Assembly: GCF_014705655.1 (NCBI RefSeq)
Contig: NZ_JACXIY010000011.1
Span: 1-64,000, forward strand
Direction: 5' to 3'
DNA: 64,000 nucleotides
Source: Paenibacillus arenilitoris
GTDB taxonomy: Bacteria; Bacillota; Bacilli; Paenibacillales; Paenibacillaceae
Position 1 is the first letter of the stretch. Each line of letters begins with the position of its first letter. The translations under genes were made by a program, and so were the position numbers. The notes below the pieces were generated by a model, which made no database searches, had not been told where the DNA came from, and saw only the letters and a list, made by a program, of their open reading frames with translations. This document shows, one piece after another, positions 8,401 to 16,869 of the stretch.

Positions 8401-8626
8401 TCGAATCGTCCGCCATGGAAACTCGACCCTCGTCCAAGTCGAGGATGACGGCATCGGCATGGACGAAGAGAAGGCCGGCCGCCTCCTGGACGCGCCGGTC
8501 GCGGGCAAGGGCGGTATCGGGCTGTACAACACGAATCGCAGACTGAAGCGGACGATCGGCGGCGGCCTTGTCATTCAAAGCATTCTAGAGAAAGGGACGG
8601 CCGTCTCTTTCGTCATTCCCGATTAG
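5483..8626 (+). CDS. hybrid sensor histidine kinase with two kinase modules and a receiver
   Basis: A 1047-residue membrane kinase. After an N-terminal membrane anchor comes an extracellular jelly-roll-like domain (about 50-220) and seven membrane segments (about 225-430), the 7TM-DISM arrangement. Next are a HisKA dimerisation domain with phospho-acceptor H454 in SHELRTPLHG, an HATPase with N573, a receiver domain with D728/D729 and phospho-acceptor D772, and a LytS-type His_kinase module with H863 in QIQPHFLFNTLN plus a second ATPase domain. ATG 5483 is chosen because AAAGGA lies at 5468-5473; the frame is open 100 codons further but overlaps the opposite-strand gene. No separate response regulator is next to it. 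The linker near 690 has a short in-frame duplication (PEAGL twice). Confidence 0.88.
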   Translation: MTTRPADETFRRQYNKTLASIAAITLFIAVLLGMRWLWLENYADPDHPRAAQGVLDLRGFDLVQSRPISLNGTWDFYPGSLVPDREAGRPDQRPTYVRVPGDWRGAMPEGSGSSMGVGTYRLRILIDPSAAVPLAFRIQDYQAAISVSINGRTMAEMGHTGGGERPYSPDRRPFAVDYTPPPGTEVVELTIRVANFESPLTGGITKSVKFGTQAAIGRERGLSVDLQLIAFVVLLLHALYACILYFFNPRERMFLDFLLLLLAAAVSIVNSDDMLLLQWVPLNYAWAFKIRLLSYLWLMFFILRMAGRFSGTGLGNRWFRLYAASLILYSGFILTMPTPIVYYTREYYVFSVLYLLPMAGFFYLIVRMVVRNQRDAIFLLLSAGAILSSVIWSIFLARLDIGVSYPVDILAAIIGFSSYWFKRYFRNTSQIGKLNERLREMDKTKDRFLANTSHELRTPLHGIINMAQSIAERERRNMSRRSAEDLELLVTVGRQMGHLLNDLLDVVRLREKRIVLHARPLALPAVVRGVADMLNYAIEGKPVRMKLDMPASLPAVLADEKRLMQIVMNLLHNAIKYTEEGAITISAEIRDGRMAIEVADTGKGMDKETQRRVFIPYEQGDPGMSDARGIGLGLAIGKELAELHGGDLTVRSEPGKGSTFTLTLPLAGDAWHEAAPLAAAAREDAYALPEAGLPFADPEAGLTLSDDLLPPPSASAAKGEQARILAVDDELVNLRVLGGILESEPYNVRFATSANEALALLGSEQWDLLIADVMMPQLSGYELTRLVRERFSASELPVLLLTARSEPADVYAGFQAGASDYVSKPVDPMELKYRIRLLVESKRSVDERLRMEAAYMQAQIQPHFLFNTLNSIMALSEIDPDRMRLLNDAFSSYLRISFLFRNSERTVALAQELELVRAYLYVEKERHGDRLTVLWDVEEGVAPFLPPLSIQPLVENAVRHGILPRPRGGTVQIRIVRHGNSTLVQVEDDGIGMDEEKAGRLLDAPVAGKGGIGLYNTNRRLKRTIGGGLVIQSILEKGTAVSFVIPD

Positions 8627-8683
8627 CCTCCGGTTCGGGCAACTCCGGCAAGCGATAAAAATCGGATAAAAAAGAAGATTACC

Positions 8684-8713
8684 TTGCGGCCTCACGGAGG
8701 AAATCCTTACAAT
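8684..8713 (+). promoter_or_regulatory. sigma-A-like promoter for the phosphotransferase gene
   Basis: TTGCGG (8684-8689) and TACAAT (8708-8713) are separated by 18 bases and lie about 40 bases before the ATG at 8752. Assigned by consensus only. Confidence 0.5.
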
Positions 8714-8751
8714 GAACGTAATCAACCCGGGCTATAGGAGGAATTGTTCGA

Positions 8752-9639
8752 ATGGATCAACGGTCAGCGATTGACGAGACGCTCGTGAAGCGATTGCTTG
8801 CGGCGCAATTTCCGCAATGGGCGCATCTCCCTCTGCGCAAGCTTGCCTCTACGGGGACGGACAACGCGATCTATCGGCTGGGAGACGAGATGGCCGTGCG
8901 GCTTCCCCGCGTCGAGTGGGCGGCCGGGCAGGCGGAGACGGAATACGCTTGGCTGCCGAAGCTGGCCCCGCATCTGCCGCTGGCCATCTCTCAGCCGCTT
9001 GCGCTCGGGACGCCGGCCGAGGGCTACCCTTGGCATTGGTCCGTGCACCGCTGGCTCGAAGGCGAGAACGCGACGACCGGGCGCATTGACGACCTGCGCC
9101 AGGCGGCGATCGATCTGGCCGGTTTCGTAGCCGCCCTGCAGCGGATCGATGCCGCTGGCGGCCCGCCTCCCGGTTTTGGGCGAGGCATGCCGCTCGCTAC
9201 GCGGGACGCCTATGTCCGCGATGCCATCGCACAGCTGCATGGGACGATCGATACCGAAGCGGCGGCCTTGGCATGGGACGTTTCCTTGAAGGCGCCGGTA
9301 TGGCAAGGGCAGCCGGTGTGGATTCACGCGGATATCCATGCCGGCAACCTGCTCGTCGATCGGGGGCGGATCAGCGCCGTCATCGACTTCGGCGGCGTAG
9401 GCGTAGGCGATCCGGCCGGCGATTTGCTGGTGGCATGGAGCGTCCTTACGGCCGATACGAGACCCGTCTTCCGGGAGGCGCTTCGGCCGGACGATGCCAC
9501 CTGGGCGCGCGGACGCGGCTGGGCGCTGTCGGTCGGGCTGATCGCCCTCCCTTACTACCGGGACACGAACCCCGTTGTTGCGGCGATCTCCCGGCATATG
9601 GTCGATGAGGTTCTGATCGATTTCAAGAATGGCCTTTGA
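8752..9639 (+). CDS. aminoglycoside phosphotransferase-fold kinase
   Basis: A 295-residue APH-family enzyme. The catalytic loop reads HADIHAGN (H192, D194, N199) and the metal-binding DFG is at D212, followed by GVGVGDPAGDLLVAW. These enzymes phosphorylate antibiotics (aminoglycosides, macrolides) or small metabolites such as choline or sugars. The substrate cannot be read from the sequence. ATG 8752 has TAGGAGGA at 8736-8743 and a promoter upstream. A GNAT gene follows 33 bases later and is probably co-transcribed. Confidence 0.82.
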   Translation: MDQRSAIDETLVKRLLAAQFPQWAHLPLRKLASTGTDNAIYRLGDEMAVRLPRVEWAAGQAETEYAWLPKLAPHLPLAISQPLALGTPAEGYPWHWSVHRWLEGENATTGRIDDLRQAAIDLAGFVAALQRIDAAGGPPPGFGRGMPLATRDAYVRDAIAQLHGTIDTEAAALAWDVSLKAPVWQGQPVWIHADIHAGNLLVDRGRISAVIDFGGVGVGDPAGDLLVAWSVLTADTRPVFREALRPDDATWARGRGWALSVGLIALPYYRDTNPVVAAISRHMVDEVLIDFKNGL

Positions 9640-9672
9640 AGGGCAAGCTTACGGAAAGCGGAGGTGGCCGCG

Positions 9673-10107
9673 ATGGCTGAGCCGGATATTTCGTTCGGTA
9701 ACAAAGAAGAAAGCGATTATGTAAGAAGAAGGCTGATCGAATATAACGCCGGACATGTGCCGGAGCATTTGAGTTCAAGGTACGAAGAGCTGCATCTGGC
9801 GCTGAAAGACGATGCCGGCCGGGTCGTTGGCGGCTTGCTGGCCGTGCTCTGCTGGAATTGGATCGAGGTCGTCATTCTTTGGGTCGAGGAATCGCTTCGC
9901 GGGCAGGGGCATGGCGCCCGCTTGCTGCGGCGGATCGAAGAAATCGCGGGGGAACAAGACTGCGCGTTCATCAAGCTGAATACGTTCAGCTTCCAGGCTC
10001 CCGGCTTTTACCGAAAGCATGGTTACGAAGAGGTTGCGGTATTCGAAGACGCGCCGACCGGGAGCAATCATTATTATTTCAGGAAATCGATTCGCTCGGT
10101 TTTTTAG
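9673..10107 (+). CDS. GNAT-family N-acetyltransferase
   Basis: A 144-residue acetyltransferase. The acetyl-CoA loop is RGQGHGARLL in about the middle, followed by the usual C-terminal FYRKHGYEEV segment. ATG 9673 has GGAGG at 9659-9663; a GTG at 9664 in the same frame overlaps that site and is rejected. The gene shares a transcript with the upstream phosphotransferase and ends at a strong terminator. The acceptor (antibiotic, amino acid or protein) is unknown. Confidence 0.82.
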   Translation: MAEPDISFGNKEESDYVRRRLIEYNAGHVPEHLSSRYEELHLALKDDAGRVVGGLLAVLCWNWIEVVILWVEESLRGQGHGARLLRRIEEIAGEQDCAFIKLNTFSFQAPGFYRKHGYEEVAVFEDAPTGSNHYYFRKSIRSVF

Positions 10108-10118
10108 AATCAAAACGA

Positions 10119-10168
10119 ACGGCAGTCCCAGACATGCGCTGATGTCCGGGACTGCCGTTTCTCTGTTT
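10119..10168. terminator. bidirectional terminator between convergent genes
   Basis: ACGGCAGTCCC (10119-10129) pairs perfectly with GGGACTGCCGT (10148-10158), with an inner GACAT/ATGTC helix. T-rich sequence follows on the plus strand. It serves the GNAT gene and the minus-strand hydrolase gene. Confidence 0.85.
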
Positions 10169-10180
10169 GCTCCAGCCGCG

Positions 10181-11314
10181 CTACAGGCAGGCGTACACGA
10201 TATTTCGCAATCGCGGATGCACGTAGGGCTCTTGGTTATTCAGCAAATGCTGCGCGTACATGACGGTCAGCTGCGAATCCGGATCGATGATCGCGAGGCA
10301 GCCGGCCGCGCCGCTCCAGCCAAATTCGCCAAGCGGGCTCAGCGAGCCGCTGCCGGCTTTGGAGATATGGGTCCGGACGCCGAGCCCGTAGCCGTAACCG
10401 GCAAAGTGCTCCCAGTTGAAATCGGCGCGCGTGCGCTCGTTCAAGTGATCCGTCCGCATCAGGTCCACGCCCGCCGGCGACAAAATGCGCACGCCGTCCG
10501 GGCTTGTTCCCCGATTGGTCAGCGCATCCAGAAACCGGACGTAGTCGCTTACGGTCGACAGCAGCCCCGCGCCGCCGCTCTCGAACTCCGTTCCGATCCG
10601 GTAGCCGTTGCCGTCCTTGCGCACGGGCTTGCCGAGCGCGTCGTTATATTCGTACTGCGGCGCGAGCCGGCTTCGCTGCTCCTCCGTGAGATCGAAGCTC
10701 GTGTCGAGCATGCCGAGCGGTCCGGTTATCTCTTCCTTCACGTACGCGCCGAACCGTCTTCCGTCCACGGCCTCGACAAGAGCGGCGAGGACGTCGTGGC
10801 ACAGGCTGTAATTCCACCGGGTGCCCGGCTCGAATAGAAGCGGTTCTTTCGCGAGCGCCGCCGCGAATTCGCGTGTCGGCACCTTGCCGTTCGTGCGCTG
10901 TACGACTTCCCGGATGGAAGGCGCCCCGAGATCGTACGAGAAGCCCGCCGTCATGGTGAACAGATCGCGCACCGCGATCGCTCTCTCCGCCTTCTCCAGC
11001 GCGATTTCGCCGTCCGGCAACGTTTTTCTTACTGTCATTTCGGCGTATTCCGGCAAATAGTCGGGCAGCGGGTCGCTCAGCCGAATCGCGCCCTTCTCGA
11101 CGAGCTGAAGCGCGGCCGTGCACGTCATAATTTTCGTCATCGAGTAGAGGTTGAAGATCCGGCTGTCGTCGATTGCCGTCTTCTCTTCCAGATCGGCGTA
11201 GCCGTTACGGTAACGGAACACCGTTTCGTTGCGGTGCATGACGACCACTTCCGCCCACGGAATGCGCCAGGAGGTGATGCGGTCGATAAATCGGGCGAGC
11301 GGTTTGAATTCCAC
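10181..11314 (-). CDS. serine hydrolase of the class C beta-lactamase fold
   Basis: A 377-residue protein of the beta-lactamase/esterase (PF00144) family. The nucleophile motif SxxK is S58-M-T-K61 and the YxN-equivalent is YSL near residue 170. The third motif is not a clear KTG, so true beta-lactamase activity is doubtful; esterase or D-aminopeptidase activity is more likely. There is no signal peptide, so it is probably cytoplasmic. The start is GTG 11314 with AAGGATGGGG upstream. It is transcribed away from the nucleotidyltransferase gene at 11554. Confidence 0.85.
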   Translation of the reverse strand: MEFKPLARFIDRITSWRIPWAEVVVMHRNETVFRYRNGYADLEEKTAIDDSRIFNLYSMTKIMTCTAALQLVEKGAIRLSDPLPDYLPEYAEMTVRKTLPDGEIALEKAERAIAVRDLFTMTAGFSYDLGAPSIREVVQRTNGKVPTREFAAALAKEPLLFEPGTRWNYSLCHDVLAALVEAVDGRRFGAYVKEEITGPLGMLDTSFDLTEEQRSRLAPQYEYNDALGKPVRKDGNGYRIGTEFESGGAGLLSTVSDYVRFLDALTNRGTSPDGVRILSPAGVDLMRTDHLNERTRADFNWEHFAGYGYGLGVRTHISKAGSGSLSPLGEFGWSGAAGCLAIIDPDSQLTVMYAQHLLNNQEPYVHPRLRNIVYACL

Positions 11315-11553
11315 GATACCCCATCCTTTTTTTATGTAGAGTAGTTGACTAATGCCGTATTCGGTAAGTCCTCCTTCATTATTGTGCAGCGGCGCCTTCC
11401 CCGCAACATTTTTTTGAGCGTTAAATAAGAAAAACGAGGAAGAAAGTTTCTCTTTTTAGCCCAATAAGGCGCGTTTATCCTAAGAAGGGGAAGCGCAATG
11501 AAGGAGCGGAAGCGAAAACCATCATCCCCTAAACGAGGAGGCGGAATATCCAA

Positions 11554-12384
11554 ATGACCGCAATGCTGCCGGAAGCCGTCAACCGATCCATGCGAGCGTT
11601 ATGCGAATCGCTGCAGGACCGGATGCCGGATACCGTGGAATCCGTATATGTATACGGCTCGGCCGCACTACATGCTTATATTGAAGGCTCGAGCGACATC
11701 GATTTTATCGTATTCGTTAATCGCGCCTTGACGTCGTCCGACATCCGTCTGATCGCGCAAGCGCACGAGGATATCGAGCCCGCGCTTCTCGGCATAGACA
11801 TAATGGGCGCCTACATCCGGGCGGAGGATGCGGGAAAGCCCGCTCATGAGCTCCTCCCCGTCCCCGCCTATTTCGATAAACGGCTGCGGCTCGACGGAAC
11901 CGGGGATTTGAATCCGGTCACCTGGTGGATGCTTAAGAAGCGCGGCATTTGCGTATACGGGAGGGACCTGTCCTTCCGTTATGAAATAACGCCGGATGAA
12001 CTCGTCCGATACGTTATGGACAATATGAACGCCTATTGGACCGGCTGGATGGACCGTTTGGAGCAAAAGCTTCATTCGATCGGCGCCGCGGAGCCCGACC
12101 TGCCATTGGAGCAGCTGGATTTCGCCGTGGAATGGTGCACGCTCGGCATGCTGCGGCAATGGTATACCGTTCGGGAGCGCGAAGTGACCAGCAAAATCGG
12201 CGCCGGCTCGTACGGGCTGGCGCGATTGCCCGAACGATGGCACGGGCTTATCCGCGAGGCTATCGCGATCAAGCGCCGCGAGCGGACAAGGGAATACGAA
12301 TCGCAAGCAAAGCGGCTGCATGACCTGGTCGGGCTGCTTCGCCTGATTCACGAGGAGAGCAACCGGTTTGCTCAAAAATCATAG
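11554..12384 (+). CDS. AadA-like nucleotidyltransferase
   Basis: A 276-residue protein with the polymerase-beta nucleotidyltransferase motif GS-x11-DxD (G35, S36, D48, D50) near the N-terminus. The C-terminal helical domain (about 160-270) resembles the DUF4111 domain of AadA/ANT(3'')(9) aminoglycoside adenylyltransferases. Those enzymes transfer AMP to streptomycin or spectinomycin; whether this one does is an inference. ATG 11554 has GAGGAGGCGG at 11535-11543. It is a single gene, divergent from the serine hydrolase gene. Confidence 0.75.
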   Translation: MTAMLPEAVNRSMRALCESLQDRMPDTVESVYVYGSAALHAYIEGSSDIDFIVFVNRALTSSDIRLIAQAHEDIEPALLGIDIMGAYIRAEDAGKPAHELLPVPAYFDKRLRLDGTGDLNPVTWWMLKKRGICVYGRDLSFRYEITPDELVRYVMDNMNAYWTGWMDRLEQKLHSIGAAEPDLPLEQLDFAVEWCTLGMLRQWYTVREREVTSKIGAGSYGLARLPERWHGLIREAIAIKRRERTREYESQAKRLHDLVGLLRLIHEESNRFAQKS

Positions 12385-12495
12385 CAAAGCTCCCGCAAGT
12401 ATGGCGCTGCGGACGCCAAGCTGTTAAACTCTTGGAGAAAATGATCGGCGGGTTCCTTGATCACGCGAGCTGCCCGCGGAATAGAAAGGGGAAGA

Positions 12496-13539
12496 ATGAC
12501 GACGATGAAGCTTGAGGATTATTTGCAATCGCTTACGCAGAAGGCGGCAGAGGGAAGAGGGGCCGGCCGGGCGCTTGGCCGGGAAGAGAGGAGGCTGGGG
12601 CTGGCCGAAGCCTTCGACCGTCTGCTGGGCGATTTTCGGGAAGACGAGCGGGAGCTGGAGCCGAAGCTGCTTGACCGGCGCGAATGCGACGGCTACGTAC
12701 GGGAGCATATCGAAATCTCGACGGTCGAAGGGCTGCGAATGAAGCTCTACGTGCTGGTGCCGGGGCGTCCGGCGGCCGATCCGGCGCCTGCCGTCATCGC
12801 GCTTCACGGCCACGGCTACGGAAGCCGGGAGATTGTCGGGCTGGAGCCGGGCGGCTCGGAGCGCTCGGGAAGTCCCGGTCTGCATAAGGACTTTGCCGTC
12901 TCGCTCGTACGGGAGGGCTTTGTAGTAGCCGCGCCCGAGCTCATTGGCTTCGGCGAGCGCAGGCTGGAGGAGGATAGGGATAAAGAGCCGGGCATGAGCT
13001 CCTGCTTCCGGCTGGCGGCGCATTTGCTCTTGACCGGTCGGACGCTGGCCGGCCTTCGAGTCCGCGAAACGGCAAGGGTGATCGATTATTTGCAGGGCCG
13101 GGCCGGCGTGGACCCGAATCGAATCGGGATCATGGGCATTTCCGGCGGCGGGCTGGTCGCGGGTTTTACGGCCGCCCTGGACCCTCGCATTCATTGCGCG
13201 GTCGTCAGCGGGTACGCGAGCCTGTTCGCGGATAGCATTCTGGCGCGCAATCATTGCCTGGACAATTACATACCCGGCATTTTGCTGGAGGCGGAAATGC
13301 CGGAATTGCTCGGGCTGATCGCGCCGAGAGGACTGTTCCTCGAGGCCGGCGTCACGGACCGCATATTCCCGCGCGAGCCTGCGGCGAAGGCTTACGGCGA
13401 GCTGCGAAGCTTGTACGCCGAGGCGGGAGCGCCGGATGCCGTTGGGGCCGATTTTTTCGAAGGAGGGCATGAAATTAACGGGGGGCCGGCATTCGCGTGG
13501 CTGCGCGATCAGTTGGCGGCGCCTGCGATAAGCGCTTAA
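12496..13539 (+). CDS. alpha/beta hydrolase (acetyl-xylan esterase or dienelactone hydrolase-like)
   Basis: A 347-residue alpha/beta hydrolase. The oxyanion region is HGHGYG, the nucleophile elbow GISGG (S216), and the catalytic histidine H325 lies in GGHEINGG. No signal peptide is seen, so a cytoplasmic esterase is expected. Start ATG 12496 has AAAGGGG immediately upstream; the frame is open to 12457 without a ribosome binding site. The acyl substrate is unknown. Confidence 0.78.
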   Translation: MTTMKLEDYLQSLTQKAAEGRGAGRALGREERRLGLAEAFDRLLGDFREDERELEPKLLDRRECDGYVREHIEISTVEGLRMKLYVLVPGRPAADPAPAVIALHGHGYGSREIVGLEPGGSERSGSPGLHKDFAVSLVREGFVVAAPELIGFGERRLEEDRDKEPGMSSCFRLAAHLLLTGRTLAGLRVRETARVIDYLQGRAGVDPNRIGIMGISGGGLVAGFTAALDPRIHCAVVSGYASLFADSILARNHCLDNYIPGILLEAEMPELLGLIAPRGLFLEAGVTDRIFPREPAAKAYGELRSLYAEAGAPDAVGADFFEGGHEINGGPAFAWLRDQLAAPAISA

Positions 13540-13701
13540 GGCCGGGCGTTACAGGGTGCGGATGTCCAATTTGAACCGTATAACGGAGACGATTGGAATC
13601 CGCTTCGCTCCGCGCGGACCGTAGCGCGACGGCAGGGCTCTGCGGTATGATGGTGTTACTTAATATGGCCGATTAGCTCGAAGCAAAAGGCGGACCGGAC
13701 G

Positions 13702-16700
13702 GTGGATGGTGACATGATACAAAATCGGCAAGTCAGGCTGGCGGCCTTGTTCGCCATCGTCGCGGCGCTCGTCGCCGCGCTGGCGGTGCCCGTCCTCGGG
13801 CCGGCTTCCGGCAAGACGGAGCCGAGAGCGGAGAGCGGCGTGCTCGATCTTCGCGAGTGGAGCTTGGAGCGGGACGGGGCGGTCCGGCTGAACGGCGACT
13901 GGACGTTCTACTGGGAACGGCTGCTGACGGCCGGAGACGATTCGGGGGCGCCTGTCTCGAAGCCGGTCTCCTTCGAGGAGGTGCCCGGCGAGTGGTCGCG
14001 GGACAATCAATCCGGGCGGGGCTATGCGACTTACCGGCTGAAGGTGCTGACGCAGGGCGATGCCGGTCTGCTCGGCTTGCAGATTCCGGCGATCGCCCCT
14101 GCCTATCGCCTATATGTGGACGGCAACGAAATCGCCCGTTCGGGGACGGTCGCGGCGGAGCGGGACGGCATGAAGGCCGCCTACCGCCCGCAGACGGTAA
14201 CGTTCGCGCCGCCCGCCGGCGCGTTCGACTTGTTCATCCAGGTGGCCAATCCGCTCTACCCGGAAGGGGGCATCTGGTACAGCCTGACGCTCGGAACCGA
14301 GCGCGACATGCTTCACATGCAGGAGCGCGATTCGTTTATCGACATGGCCGTATTCGGCGGCTGCGCCATGCTCGGCCTGTATCAGATCGCGGTATTCCTG
14401 CTGCGCCGCTCCGAACGGTCGACGTTGTATTTCGGCATTTGCTGTCTGCTCGGCGCCATCCGGCAATGGGTGGTCGGCGGCATTCATCTGGTCGAATTTT
14501 ATCCGGACGTTCCGATCCGGCTTCTTATCATGCTCGAGTATTTGACCTACTACGGCGGCGTGACGATGGCCGCGCTGTTCGTCCGGGAGCTGTACCCGAA
14601 AGAATTCAACGCGGTACCGATCAAGCTGTTCTTCCGGGTCGGAACCGGCTTTGTCGGAACGGTGCTCCTCCTGCCAACCGAAATCTATACGAGCGTGATC
14701 GGGGCTTTCAAAATCGTGTCGCTGCTTGCGCTCGCCTATTTTATTTACGGCTTCACGCTTGCGCTGTGGCGCGGCCGGGACGGCGCGCTGCTGCAGCTGT
14801 CGGGCTGGCTCGCGTTCGTCGCGGCGGCCGCGCACGATATATTGTACAGCGCCGGCTGGATTATTTGGATCGACCGGCAGCTCGTCCCTTACGGCTTCGT
14901 CCTGCTCGTATTCATCGAGGCGCTTGAGCTTGCCAGAAGGTTCACGAACGCTTACCGGACCATCGGGACGATGTCGGGCGAATTGATCGCGATGAACCGG
15001 ATGAAGGACGAATTTTTGGCCAATACGTCGCATGAGCTGAAGACGCCGCTGCACGGCATTTTGAATTTATCCGCGGCGTTGGCCGAAGGGAAGTCGGGGC
15101 CGCTGAACGACGCCCAGCGGGAGCAGCTCGAGGTCGTCGTATCGGTCGCGCGCCGCATGTCCAACTTGATCAACGATATTTTGGATTTGTCGCTGCTGAG
15201 GAACAACGGGATCCGGCTGCAGCTGCGGCGCGTCGACGTCCGGGCGGTCGTGTCCGCGCAGGAGGAGGTGTTCCGCCACTATATCGGGAAGAAGCCCGTC
15301 GCGCTTCGGCTCGAGTGGCCGGAATCGCTGCCGGGCGCGCTCGCCGACGAGAACCGGCTGCTGCAGATCGTATATAATCTCATCGGCAATGCGATCAAAT
15401 TTACGCCGGAAGGCGAAGTCGTCGTGTCGGCATGGGCGGACGGGGGCATGCTGCATATCGCCGTTGCCGATTCCGGCATCGGCATTCCGAAGGACAAGCT
15501 GGAGACGATCTTCGAGTCGTTCGAGCAGGTCGGCACGTCCGTTGCGAAGGAATACGGCGGCGCGGGTCTCGGGCTCGGCATCGCGAGAAGGCTGATCGAG
15601 CTCCATGGCGGCGGGATAACGGTCGACTCCGCGGTAGGCGAAGGGTCGATCTTCAAATTCACGATCCCGGTCGCCGAGAGCGCGGCCCGGGACGAGGTGG
15701 GGAACGAGCCCGGCCTTGAGAGTGGCGCGTTCGAGGCGGCGCGGCTGCTGCCCGGATGGCTGGAAGCCGCCGCGGCGCGGGAGACGGCCGCGACAGCCAG
15801 GCCGGGGCAGACGATCCTCGCCGTCGACGACGATCAGGTGAACCTGAGGGTGCTCCGATCGGTGCTGGCGGACGAGCCTTACGAGGTCGTTACCGCGTCC
15901 GGCGGACAAGAGGCGATCCTGCTGCTCGAGCGGCTCGGCGGACGGGTGGGGCTCGTCATTCTGGATGTCATGATGCCCGGGCTGTCCGGGTTCGAAACGT
16001 GCCGGCGCATCCGGGAGCATTACGCGCTCGCGGAATTGCCGGTGCTTCTGACGACGGTGAGGAGCGAGCCGGAGGATTTGACGTACGGCTTCGAAGCGGG
16101 GGCGAACGACTTTTTGACGAAGCCGTTCCATCCGCACGAGCTGCGGGCGAGGGCGCGCTCCCTGCTGGAGATGAAGCGTTCCGCGGAGGAATCGGTGCGC
16201 TCGGAGATGGCGTTTCTGCAGGCGCAGATCAAGCCCCATTTTCTATATAACGCGCTCAATACGATCATCTCGCTGTCTCTGGACGAGCCCGAAACCTCGC
16301 ATGACCTGCTGATCCACCTCAGCCGCTACCTGCGGGGCAGCTTCGACTTCAAAAACAAGCAACGGCTCGTTCCGCTGCGGAAGGAGCTGGAGCTGACCGA
16401 AGCGTATCTGGAAATCGAGCGGGCCAGATTCGGCGACAGGCTGCGCGTCCGCTACGACATCGAGGAGGAGACGGCATGCCTGCTGCCGCCGACGACGCTG
16501 CAGCCGCTGGTGGAGAACGCGGTTCGGCACGGCGTAACGAAGGCGGAGGACGGCGGCACGGTGACGGTGACCGTTCGCATCGAAGGAAGTGAGGCCGTCA
16601 TCGCCGTCGAGGACGACGGTGCGGGCATGCGCGTCCCGGCCGAAACGCTTCTCGCCAAGGAAGGCGAAGGCGGCGTCGGCTTGCGCAATATTCACCGGCG

Positions 16701-16869
16701 CTTGCTTCAGCTGTATGGCAGAGGTCTTCGCATCGAAAGCGGGGAAGGCGCCGGGACGAAGGTGTCGTTCCGCATTCCGCTCGCGGACGGCGCGAATGCC
16801 GCTTCCGACAGGGGGGAGTGGGGGCGCGGCAATCTGGCCGCCCGACAGGTTAAGGGGGGAAGAAATTGA
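13702..16869 (+). CDS. hybrid sensor histidine kinase, paralogue of the kinase at 5483
   Basis: A 1055-residue membrane kinase with the same order of domains as the kinase at 5483: N-terminal anchor, extracellular jelly-roll-like domain, seven membrane segments (about 210-415), HisKA with H444 in SHELKTPLHG, HATPase, receiver with phospho-acceptor D755, and a LytS-type module with H846 in QIKPHFLYNALN plus a final ATPase domain. The start could be GTG 13702 (AAAGGCGG at 13686-13693) or ATG 13714. The stop overlaps the start of the response regulator, so the two are made together. The two parallel kinases presumably arose by duplication; their extracellular domains differ clearly and may sense different ligands. 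Confidence 0.88.
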   Translation: MDGDMIQNRQVRLAALFAIVAALVAALAVPVLGPASGKTEPRAESGVLDLREWSLERDGAVRLNGDWTFYWERLLTAGDDSGAPVSKPVSFEEVPGEWSRDNQSGRGYATYRLKVLTQGDAGLLGLQIPAIAPAYRLYVDGNEIARSGTVAAERDGMKAAYRPQTVTFAPPAGAFDLFIQVANPLYPEGGIWYSLTLGTERDMLHMQERDSFIDMAVFGGCAMLGLYQIAVFLLRRSERSTLYFGICCLLGAIRQWVVGGIHLVEFYPDVPIRLLIMLEYLTYYGGVTMAALFVRELYPKEFNAVPIKLFFRVGTGFVGTVLLLPTEIYTSVIGAFKIVSLLALAYFIYGFTLALWRGRDGALLQLSGWLAFVAAAAHDILYSAGWIIWIDRQLVPYGFVLLVFIEALELARRFTNAYRTIGTMSGELIAMNRMKDEFLANTSHELKTPLHGILNLSAALAEGKSGPLNDAQREQLEVVVSVARRMSNLINDILDLSLLRNNGIRLQLRRVDVRAVVSAQEEVFRHYIGKKPVALRLEWPESLPGALADENRLLQIVYNLIGNAIKFTPEGEVVVSAWADGGMLHIAVADSGIGIPKDKLETIFESFEQVGTSVAKEYGGAGLGLGIARRLIELHGGGITVDSAVGEGSIFKFTIPVAESAARDEVGNEPGLESGAFEAARLLPGWLEAAAARETAATARPGQTILAVDDDQVNLRVLRSVLADEPYEVVTASGGQEAILLLERLGGRVGLVILDVMMPGLSGFETCRRIREHYALAELPVLLTTVRSEPEDLTYGFEAGANDFLTKPFHPHELRARARSLLEMKRSAEESVRSEMAFLQAQIKPHFLYNALNTIISLSLDEPETSHDLLIHLSRYLRGSFDFKNKQRLVPLRKELELTEAYLEIERARFGDRLRVRYDIEEETACLLPPTTLQPLVENAVRHGVTKAEDGGTVTVTVRIEGSEAVIAVEDDGAGMRVPAETLLAKEGEGGVGLRNIHRRLLQLYGRGLRIESGEGAGTKVSFRIPLADGANAASDRGEWGRGNLAARQVKGGRN

